Below, in pieces: positions 56,272 through 64,000 of a stretch of DNA of 64,000 bases (the first letter of the stretch is position 1; the number at the start of each line of letters is the position of its first letter). Both the position numbers and the translations under genes were made by a program. The DNA comes from Anagrus nilaparvatae. Lineage: Eukaryota > Arthropoda > Insecta > Hymenoptera > Mymaridae. The notes beneath the pieces were generated by a model. It had not been told where the DNA came from and searched no databases. It saw only the letters and a program-made list of their open reading frames with translations. The stretch lies in NCBI GenBank assembly GCA_022575985.1, contig JAKSXM010000040.1:14030001-14094000 (forward strand), read 5' to 3'.

Positions 56272-56403
56272 CTATCGGTTTGAAAAAGATAAGAACTTCG
56301 CCCCGCTGTGAATTTCATTTTTTTCAAATTAAACCTCGAAGAATCTTTTGTAATTTACAAAAGTGCACCTGAATAGAGGTTCGTATCTTTTTCAAACCGA
56401 TAG
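56272..56403. mobile_element. Tc1/mariner-like MITE, 132 bp
   Basis: CTATCGGTTTGAAAAAGATA pairs with TATCTTTTTCAAACCGATAG. TA lies directly on both sides (56270-56271 and 56404-56405), the standard Tc1/mariner target. No ORF. Confidence 0.85.
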
Positions 56404-57000
56404 TAAGTTCTACAGGCTAAAAAATAAAAATTAAATTTATTTAATTCTATTATGGAATTATTTATATTATAAATAAAAAATTCATTATTGCTTGTGCAAT
56501 AGTAATATCAGTAGTGGAATTATAAATTTTAGAATTATTATTAATCTTGAATCTACAGATATCCTGATAGTTTGGTCAAGATAGTAAAATTTAAAAATAA
56601 GAAAAAAAAATTAAAATTAAAATTAAAATTAAAACTTAAAATCAGCCTATTTTAAATTTGCATCAACTCGTTATTTATTGTATTTGTACGCGTTTTGTTA
56701 AATTTTGTACTGTAGAATGATGATCTCATGATCAAGCATAATCAGGAACTCTTCAAATTCAACTAATTGAAATTAATTAATTAGTCTGAGTGAAGCATGC
56801 GTTAGCATGCTTTACTCAAGTTATATCCCTGCAGGAAAATGATCTAAGGTGAGTTAGTTTGCGTTTTATTGATTTTATGAATATATATAAAACTTAGACC
56901 ATAATATTCAAAATTTCATCAAGATCTTCACTATTATTTTATTTTTTAATTACGTTTTTTTTTAACAAAGTTATCCCAATTTTACGGACGCGCGTCAATT
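56404..57000. other. AT-rich spacer
   Basis: Contains a hairpin GAGTGAAGCATGCGTTAGCATGCTTTACTC (56788-56819). Nothing else. Confidence 0.5.
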
Positions 57001-57857
57001 TTTATATTATTTCTATTAGTTCAAGAAAGGAAGGTTTAAAGTGCCAATGTCGTGTGGGCCGGGTGACAATGTGGTGGATTTTTACCACTATGGTTGCTTA
57101 CCATCTCGCGATATTCTAGCCAGTCGAGAGACAGGGGGAGAACTAATCTGGAAGTCGCGTCTGAATGATCCAAAGACCCCCCATAAGTTCATTCCAGAAT
57201 AATGCTCCCAGCCAGAACCCTCGGGAACACATGACGGCTTTCTGCGGCACTTACTTGAGTGCACGATGGTACAAGTACCTAATTAAGAAGCGAAGGCACA
57301 GAGCCCTGTTTATAAGGGCGGCCTAGATGTTCTCAGAGAGCTTGTCTAGTGTTGCGGAGTATTCTGGCCGTACCTTCACACATTACTAAACCAGAAGAAA
57401 CTAACCTGGAGTCATGATTTAGCGGGACTTGCAACTACCTGTGTCCGGTTACGTCGCTGTGCTCGAGGTAGAATTCTCCCATGCTAAGAGCCAATACGTC
57501 AGGTCTAAGGCAACCCTGTATGTGGCTTAAATCGCACTTAGATTGGAGAAAACCTTGGAGCCCCTTTAATCTGCCTCTTCCTCAAGGATAGTTTAGGATA
57601 GCAGTCTGTGGCTGCATGCTTGTCAAGAATGCTCGAGGGAAAGACAAGGCATAAAACCCGGTTTATAGGGCAGCCTCAGTTATTCCAGAACCGCTTATAG
57701 CGTAACCATGAGCAGTCTGCGGCATTCTTAACATGGACGCATGGGGTACAGCATAGAGCATGTCCCTAGAGAAATGCAAGGCATGAGACCCGATTTATAG
57801 AGCAGCCTCAGTTGTTCCAGAGAGCTATATCCTAAATCCTTGATTCTAGTTCAACCT
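57001..57857. repeat. GC-richer block with three imperfect repeats
   Basis: Much less AT-rich than its neighbours. Units with GGCAxAGxCCxGTTTATAGGGCxGCCT occur near 57295, 57651 and 57783. No long frame. It could be the untranslated region of a retroelement or a tandem repeat. Origin unknown. Confidence 0.5.
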
Positions 57858-58961
57858 TCAAAAAAAAGGCGGCCTGAACCACCCTCCTCCTTCCTCAGCC
57901 TTATGAGGCTCCGGGCTTGGGACCGGTTTAGCGGAGTTATTATTATTATTATTATTGTTATTATTGTTATTATTATTATTATTGTAACGTCTATTTTGTG
58001 TATCACGTGAATTATTAAAATTTCTTTGGTTATTTTTATTCGAAATACCTCTGAAATTATTTCCTCTACATTGGTCTGTATTATGATTTTTTAGGTTTGG
58101 ATGGTTTACGCAGTGATATTTTAGTTCTTCAGTTTTGGTTTCGTGTGTTTGTTTTTGATTATTTTTGTCTTGGAAAAATAGAACTGTTTTTTCGACTGTT
58201 GAGCATAACGTTTCTACTTGTTGCTGTAAATTGTTAACTTTTTCTTGTATTGTTTTTGGACAATTTTCTATTTTATGGTCAGTAGATGAACATTTTTCGC
58301 ATTTTCCTAGATTAATGGTATTAATTATTTCTGTTTTAGTTTCATTTTTAAGTATTGGTTGTACTTCATGTCTCATTTCTTTATATTTTTCTAAATAATC
58401 TGTAATTATAGTTGCTTTTTTAGCAATTTCGCCAATTGTAAGTAATTCAGTGTCTAAACCTAATCTACATTCTATCTCTGGTATTAGACCTCTTTTAAAT
58501 CTATTTCTTACAATTTGGGTAATTTGGGTATTAAATGTATTTATTAAAACTGCTGCATTTTCGATGTTTCCTATGCTGGCCTCGTAAGCTTTCTTTGTTC
58601 TATTAAGTAAATCATCTAATCTTAGTTAGTAGCTTAGGACAGTTTCACCTTTAATTTGATAAATATTTTCAATTTTGTTTGACAAATCGAGATAGTCTAT
58701 TTTTTTACTGAATAATCTTTCGAAGTGATGTGTAAATTCAGAAATGGACTCAAAATTTATTTCTAAAATTGTATCTTAAGCACTTCCGGTAATTTTATAT
58801 TGTAATAATCTTAGAAGCATTGGCCATGATTCTCGTGGTACTGTATTTTTGGCTCTATCTATCTGTTTAAGCCAAGTGAATACATCAGGAGTCTGTCCAT
58901 CGAAATTTTGAATACTGTCTAATGCTATTTTTAGTTCAAAGTTTGTGGCTGGTTGTGCCAT
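57858..58961 (-). pseudogene. Retroelement Gag with zinc knuckles
   Basis: Starts MAQPATNFELKIALD at 58961. FDGQTPDVFTWLKQI and LLRLLQYKITGSA are typical of a capsid-type Gag in Ty3/gypsy-like elements. Two stops (58776-58778, 58626-58628) break it. Near the end are CEKCSSTDHKIENC (C-x2-C-x4-H-x4-C) and a variant C-x2-H-x5-H-x4-C knuckle. A 16-residue Asn run from an (AAT)n microsatellite lies at 57937-57987. The product would coat element RNA. Its pol is not recognised downstream. Confidence 0.7.
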
Positions 58962-58963
58962 AT

Positions 58964-58972
58964 TTGTATTAT
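58964..58972. repeat. Target-site duplication of the R1-like LINE, 3' copy
   Basis: TTGTATTAT on the plus strand, matched at 61784-61792. Joining the two flanks restores a continuous sequence between the upstream ORF and the Gag ATG. Confidence 0.7.
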
Positions 58973-58977
58973 TATTT

Positions 58978-58978
<1 letters not shown>

Positions 58979-59008
<30 letters not shown>
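58979..59008 (-). repeat. LINE poly(A) tail
   Basis: About 28 T on the plus strand at the 3' end of the LINE. Confidence 0.85.
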
Positions 59009-59010
<2 letters not shown>

Positions 59011-59642
59011 GTAGGAAGTAGAGAAATGCATTACGCATACTGATCAACATCCGAACTGACAGTTATGTGGGACTCGACCTACTTTGCCTATACCCACTAT
59101 AACTCCACTCCCTTCCTACCTTATGCGAGCCTATTCCGGGACCGTTTTCACATTACTTCAGGACAGGTTCAAGGCCATTTAGTTCTATTCATGAACTCCA
59201 TCTTTTGACTTGCATCCACTGACTCGCCAGTCTGGTTAAGGACTCCGTCATTCCATCTGGTTGAAATTTCGTCTTTATGTACTGTCATCTTTAATAAAAT
59301 ATATGTTAGCTAAAAATATACGTTAATTCTCATTATCATCAAAAAGAAGGTTAATAAATAAATAAATAAATAAATATATATAAATAAATAAATAAAAATT
59401 ATCCTACCATCTACTATTGCTTGCGGTATCAAGAGTAACTGCAGGGATGATAGTATGTTAGTACAACAGCTGCAGTCATCAGGATAACCGCAATACGTCT
59501 TAATATTAGCCTATACCTTGGACTTCAGGTTTTTTGGTGCGGAGTATGTACTCCACATACTGGCCGATTTCGGACCATACTTCTTCATTTCGAAGCATTA
59601 GGCCAACCACATTTTCAGGTGTGATTTGACCGATGTTAGCTT
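59009..59642 (-). other. LINE 3' untranslated region
   Basis: GC-richer sequence between the RT stop and poly(A), with an (AAAT)n run at 59349-59392. No ORF. Confidence 0.6.
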
Positions 59643-60941
59643 CTAATTGAAACTTTTTAGCAGCCACCTATCGCATTTGAAGAATGTGTGTTCCGGCGTG
59701 TCTTCTTTGCCAGGACAGTATATACATTCAGCACTATTCATCTTCTGGATCCGAAATAGGTAGGAGAAAAAAAGTCCATGTCCACTTAGGAATTGGTTCA
59801 AAAAATAATTAATGTCCCCATGCCCTCTATTTATCCAAGGTGATATCTCTCCTATCAACCTCTTGGTCCATTTGCTCTTCGCGTAGTCGGTCCAACGTTC
59901 CTGCCAATCGCTTAGGCTGATCTGGCGCGAAGTAGCCTTCGCGCGGTCAATACTTTCCCTCTCTTTGTTCAGATAGATATACTGTCTCTCAAGAGCCAGC
60001 AGATCTATCGGGATTACCCCAGCAATGACTAGAGCTGCCTCCAACGACACTGTTCGATAGGCACAGGAGATTCGCAGGGCTCCTTGCCTCTGCACGCTCG
60101 TAAGCTTAGACGCATAAGTGACCTTCTTTATGCAGTCGGCCCATACTTCTGCACCATACAGTAGTATGGAGTGGGTTACCGACATAAGAAGCCTGCGCTT
60201 TCCGGTCTTAGGTCCGCACGTATTTCTCATGAGCCTGCTTAGCGCAGCGGTCAGCCTGGCAGCCTTCTCCGTGCTTCTCAGAATCTGTGCCTTAAACGTC
60301 AGCTTCGTGTCCAGCAGCACTCCCAAATACTTTAAGTGTTCCTTCGTTTCTATCCTATCCTCCCCAATACATATTGGGATAATAGTCTCAATATGCTTAC
60401 GGGTGAATAGGACAATCTCAGTCTTCGCCGTTGCAAGCTTTAGGCCGTGGTCTTTAATCCAATAATTTACCCCATGCATTGCCTGATTGATGATGTTGTA
60501 TGATGTTATTATTATGATGTTATTATTATTATTATTATTATCTTCATTATCTATTATGTTCCATAGATCCGGTCCAAGGACCGATCCTTGAACTGCACCT
60601 ACAGTTACTTTCCTCACTCTTGTTCCTTGTGCAGTTTCAAAGATTATTTCCCGATCACTCAGGTAGCTGCTGATTATTCTTCGCAGGTATTTTGGCATCT
60701 GGAAGTTCCTGAGTCCCTCCATGAAGTCGCCCCACCTTGCTGAGTTAAAGGCATTTTTTACATCGAGGGTCACTAATAGCGTGATCTTTCTCGAATAGTG
60801 ATTACCAGTCTGTGCGTTTTCGATGGCCCGAACAATACTGCTTATTGCATCGATTGTTGACTTCCCTCGGCGAAATACGTATTGTCTAGGAGAGAGATCT
60901 CCCGCAGTTTCTACGGCCCTCAGTATCCTTGGCTGTAGCAT
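59643..60941 (-). pseudogene. R1-like LINE RT core and C-terminus, YADD box replaced by microsatellite
   Basis: RT motifs: YVFRRGKSTIDAI, LVTLDVKNAFNSARW (A box, Asp present), AVQGSVLGPDLWNII (B box). Then, where YADD should follow, the reading frame passes through an (AAT)n/(ATT)n tract (Asn and Ile runs at 60487-60550) and rejoins at MHGVNYWIKDHGLKLATAKTEIVLF. The sequence from B box to YADD is gone. The C-terminal knuckle CIYCPGKEDTPEHTFFKC is clear. Although the reading frame is open for 432 codons, the enzyme would be dead. Confidence 0.9.
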
Positions 60942-61088
60942 CTTCTCGTAATTTTTGCCGGCTGTATCGAGTAATCCTAGAGGGCGCCAAGAGTTTGGCA
61001 GTCTAGGGTCCCCTTTGCCCTTACTGATAATGACCAGTCTTGCTCTTTTCTAGAGTTTACTGAAGATGCCCGCACGTGCACAAGTATT

Positions 61089-61754
61089 TTACATACATAA
61101 GATGAGTTTTGGGCATTCGTGCGCAGCTATCTTCAGTATCTCCGAAGGTATCCCATCAGGACCTGGTGCCTTACCATTCTTGAGAGAGTCCACCGCTGTG
61201 AAGAGTTCCTCCTCCGTAACTTCGGGGAAAGCCTCATCATTTTCACCCAAGTCATTTTCCTCCTCCCTCTCCGGGTGGGTAGGGAAAAGTCCGTCAACTA
61301 TAAGCCTAACCTCGTCTTCATTCATAACACAACTTGCGGAAAGAGCACCGATTCTCTTGGTGACTGTCTTGTACCCAAGACCCCAAGGGTCATTATCAAC
61401 CTCGTTACACAAAGCTATCTCGCATGCTCTTTTGCTTCTCCTAACAGCAATTCTCAGCTTTTTCTTGATCTGCTTATGCTCTGCCATCAGCTCAGCAGCG
61501 TCTGTTCTGTTCCTTGCACGTGTTGCTCTTCTTCTTGTAGTTAAGCTTTCACTCCTTAGACAATCTATTTCAGCATTCCACCAGTAGGCTGGTGGTCTTC
61601 CATCACGGGTCCGTTTTTTTGGCATGGCTTTGTTACATGCTTTTTCCAGCAGCGTCATGATTCCCTTAACTATATCCTCTGCATCGTCAGTATTTCCTGG
61701 TCTAATTGCTTTATCTAGGATAGCAGTCTCTCCTCTTCTAAGCGTGTTGACCAA
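61089..61754 (-). pseudogene. R1-like LINE ORF2 linker before RT
   Basis: PPAYWWNAEIDCLR, ATRARNRTDAAEL, KNGKAPGPDGIPSEILK: the linker and first fingers motif of an R1-type ORF2. A frameshift near 61088 joins it to the RT core. The endonuclease is absent. Confidence 0.85.
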
Positions 61755-61783
61755 AATTTCGCGGTTTATTAAAGTTGTTAATA

Positions 61784-61792
61784 TTGTATTAT
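61784..61792. repeat. Target-site duplication of the R1-like LINE, 5' copy
   Basis: TTGTATTAT; see 58964-58972. Confidence 0.7.
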
Positions 61793-61806
61793 ATGTAATT
61801 GTTTAA

Positions 61807-62524
61807 GGCGCGCCTCTGAAAAATTTTAAAAAATTTTTGATATTTTTTTTTATTTTTTTTTGGGTGTAAAAATATTTCAAGAATATGAGAAAAAAATTTT
61901 GTACAAAAATTCGTTACTGTTAAAAAGATATTAAGGTTGTTGTAAGCAGGAAACCAGGTTTGTGAATGGGAAAAAAAAACTTTAAACGCGTTTTTCTCAA
62001 AACCATCTTTTTTAAATCGGTCACCAGGATTGCTCCAAAAATACTGGTTGGATTGACTAGATTTTTTTTTTATTTTTTTTATAAACTAAATACCCAGTGC
62101 GGAAACCAACAAAAATATATAAAATTGCCTTTTTTGTACTTTTTTTTTAACGTACAAGGTCCAATTTCGTGCGCGAAAATTGATTTTTTTTTTCTTTTAC
62201 GGTCCAATTTTTTATTTTTTTTAAATTTCAAAATTTTGTTGGTTTCCGCACTAGGTATAACGGTTCTAAAAATAACCTCGCCGAATTTTTTTTGTCGGGG
62301 TACCTGGAGTGGAGATTTCCTGGTGACCGCAAAAAAAAAGCCTTCAAATTTCCGGTCCATATTTACAAGATGGGACAATAAAAAAAAAAATTAATAAAAA
62401 GAATATGTATATTAAGACTTATATATTCATTAAAAAAAAATTTTTTTAAAATAAATATTTAAATAAAAAAGTTATTACAAATTTAAAAGTGCGTTTTTTT
62501 TACTTAAAAAATCAGAGGCGCGCA
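61807..62524. mobile_element. 718-bp palindromic element with TTAA target
   Basis: Ends GGCGCGCCTCTGA and TCAGAGGCGCGC, flanked by TTAA at 61803-61806 and 62525-62528, as in piggyBac-type insertions. The inside is largely self-complementary: GTGCGGAAACCAACAAA at 62096 pairs with TTTGTTGGTTTCCGCAC at 62235, GGTCACCAGG at 62019 with CCTGGTGACC at 62319. No credible ORF; the frames on both strands are the mirror of one another. Confidence 0.85.
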
Positions 62525-63013
62525 TTAAATTGTTAAGTTATTTTGCTCTGCCAGCATAAAAAGATCTTGTCCTTCTTGTGTTTCTCTAGTATTTAATATT
62601 TCGCTTGTATTTTCAAGAACTGGGTTACATGTGGAATTTTTTTGTGGTAATATAGGGGTTGTAGCATCTATAATTGATATTTGATTATTTGTCGGAGACG
62701 AAGTTAAATAATTAGTTTTGTCTTCAAAAATATTTGAAGTTTGTTCTTGAAGTTCAATATTATTAGTTGTGAATGTATTATTTATTAGTAGCGATATTTG
62801 GGATTTGTTAATTTTTGAATTTTCAGAGTTTTCAATAATTGTAGTATTTTTAGTTTTTGAGGTTAAAAGTCCTTTAACAAAATCTTTTGTTGATTGGATA
62901 CTTTTGGTTAATTTAAAACCGGACGGTGGTATATTTTCTATTAAATTTTGATTTGTAGCTAATTGTTGGGATTTTGATCAAGTTATAGGACCTGGTGGAT
63001 TTGATTTCGACAT
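62525..63013 (-). pseudogene. Upstream ORF of the retroelement, function unknown
   Basis: Starts MSKSNPPGPIT (63013), a TGA at codon 12, then about 150 further codons to a TAA at 62527-62525. The product is Asn/Ser/Thr-rich and likely disordered, with no motif recognised. When the MITE and the LINE are removed, its stop lies about 24 bases upstream of the Gag ATG at 58961, so the two are probably consecutive ORFs of one element. Confidence 0.5.
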
Positions 63014-63485
63014 AACAATCTCATTTTAGAATAATAATAGAATAATAAAAAAAAAATTAACGCGTGGGGTGATCTACTTAATTTTATATAAATTGACCGC
63101 TAAAAAAAAATTAATCATCAGTTATTTCATTGTATTATTGTCAATTCTTTGCAGTAATCAAAAAAGAAAATGAAGAGAAACTTAAGAGGGAATAATAAAT
63201 TGGGGTACTGTGGGTTTATAAATAATCTGCAAATCCAATTTATCATTAATAACATCTATTCGTTTTTGACTAGCGTAAGTGTTACTTTGATTTATATATT
63301 TAATGCTTATAACTTATTATCATATTATTTTCTTTTTTAATTATTTGTATTTTTATTCTTTCAGATTCATTTGGCTTTAAATTCCAACCTGGGAGATGAT
63401 GACAGGGGGCATCCGTTCTATGGATTCTCATGGGACGCCAAAAAATAATATTTCATTTGATGGATTGATGTATATAAAACAATAA
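63014..63485. other. Leader-like sequence, no feature recognised
   Basis: AT-rich. It would be the 5' leader of the minus-strand two-ORF element, or an LTR part; neither could be shown. Confidence 0.4.
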
Positions 63486-63893
63486 ACAGTAAGACAGTAA
63501 AAGTTCCTAACCTATATAAAAACTAAGTTCAGGGAGGGGGATATAGCCCTTAGAAGGACTCAGCCGCAATCGTCCGCATAAAAACATTTTTCAGCGAAAC
63601 TAGCGCCAAAACGCCAGAAACAGGATTTGATAGTTTTATCACCAACAGTGTACGAATTGAAAAGTTCTCCGGGAAGGATACCTACAGTACACACGGTTGA
63701 CTTAATAAGACTAAAAACATCCTTACCTAATCCCTATTCCACGCTAGCTGAATCAGAAAACTCACAAAACAACTCTTCTCTCGGAATTGAGGTGAACGCA
63801 GGGGAACTGCAGAGGTGGTCAAATAATAGACTGCCACAAGTGGGAAAGGCAACAAAGCCCAGAAGAAGAGGCAGGCAGAGGAAAAAGAGATGA
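63486..63893 (+). pseudogene. Ty3/gypsy integrase C-terminal fragment
   Basis: KFREGDIALRRTQ, a TAA at 63579-63581, then HFSAKLAPKR, LIVLSPTVYELK and GRIPTVHTVDLIRL. This is the GD-x-VL...KLxPKxxGPxxV...SPxxYxL...VHxxDL pattern of gypsy integrase C-terminal domains. It stops at 63891-63893; the basic tail (KPRRRGRQRKKR) is before the stop. The element ends or continues out of the window; upstream pol is missing. Confidence 0.75.
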
Positions 63894-64000
63894 TCAGCCC
63901 CAAGGGCAAAAAGCAGCAGAAGTGATGACAGCGGAAGCACGCAATACAACCTCCGCCGCCGCACAGTGGCGCAAAAAGCAACATTTTTGATCAAACGACA
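63894..64000 (+). pseudogene. Likely Pol C-terminal tail in another frame
   Basis: A frame shifted by one reads TQYNLRRRTVAQKATF, the YNLRxR box often seen at the C-terminus of gypsy Pol. It runs off the window. Confidence 0.4.

Larger units (their letters stand above)
58973..61783 (-). mobile_element. R1-like LINE, 5'-truncated
   Basis: 2.8 kb insertion on the minus strand, with poly(A) (58979-59008 as T on the plus strand), 3' UTR, RT ORF pieces, and a 9-bp target duplication. Only the ORF2 part after the endonuclease remains; the RT and zinc-knuckle end are of R1 type. Truncation and duplication fit target-primed reverse transcription. Confidence 0.88.

Noticed and set aside
61066..61587. 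Ser/Leu-rich ORFs antisense to the R1-like LINE
   Set aside because: They are shadows of a clear LINE coding strand.
61966..62394. Phe-rich ORFs inside the TTAA element
   Set aside because: They are the two strands of a palindrome.
63727..63994. Two antisense ORFs near the right edge
   Set aside because: They overlap the gypsy integrase tail on the opposite strand and have no domain.

Overview
This window reads as a eukaryotic, very AT-rich, transposon-dominated stretch, most likely from an insect. It holds a Bel/Pao retrotransposon, two spliceosome-era Helitron lineages, R1-like and other LINEs, Ty3/gypsy pieces, and broken fragments of two conserved animal genes (NXF1-like and FOXRED1-like). 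A parasitoid wasp would fit the base composition and element mix, but the species assignment is inference. No intact conserved host gene was recognised. The best candidate host gene is a small two-intron membrane protein at 47337-47999.

Layout, left to right. 1-4184: decayed Bel/Pao element (gag end, protease, RT, RNase H, integrase, start of 3' LTR). 4185-7856: non-autonomous Helitrons and AT-rich duplicated sequence. 7857-14075: autonomous-type Helitron 1. It has introns, arginine-rich repeats carried one per exon, a Rep domain, a PIF1-type helicase and a canonical hairpin plus CTAG 3' end. 14525-16433: NXF1-like and FOXRED1-like gene fragments side by side. 16796-18573: a 1.8 kb palindromic element. 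20435-33754: Helitron-like element 2, encoding a Ulp1-type protease, a Rep protein, a PIF1-type helicase and a ubiquitin-specific-protease-like domain. Its Ulp1 gene is split by a full LINE with an exact 18-bp target duplication.

33340-38822: a 5.5 kb structure with 1.1 kb inverted arms, each carrying a USP fragment, around satellite-like repeats and small MITEs. 38823-40051: LINE remnant. 41040-41538: LTR. 42017-44596 and 48549-50985: non-autonomous Helitrons lying head to tail, all on the minus strand. 45643-46153: broken membrane-protein ORF. 51447-53414: a 2 kb palindromic element. 53464-54120: second LTR. 56272-56403: mariner-like MITE. 57858-63013 (minus): a two-ORF gag-type retroelement, split by a 5'-truncated R1-like LINE with its own target duplication and by a 718-bp palindromic element flanked by TTAA. 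63486-64000: gypsy integrase C-terminus.

The genes work together only in the sense of mobile-element life cycles. The two Rep/helicase pairs are the likely machinery for the Helitron families, and Helitron 1 shares its 3' hairpin terminus with several short non-autonomous copies. Almost every coding region carries stops or frameshifts, so the window is a nested graveyard. Target duplications and A/T insertion flanks nevertheless let several insertions be ordered precisely. All calls come from reading the sequence by eye; no alignment or database search was run.
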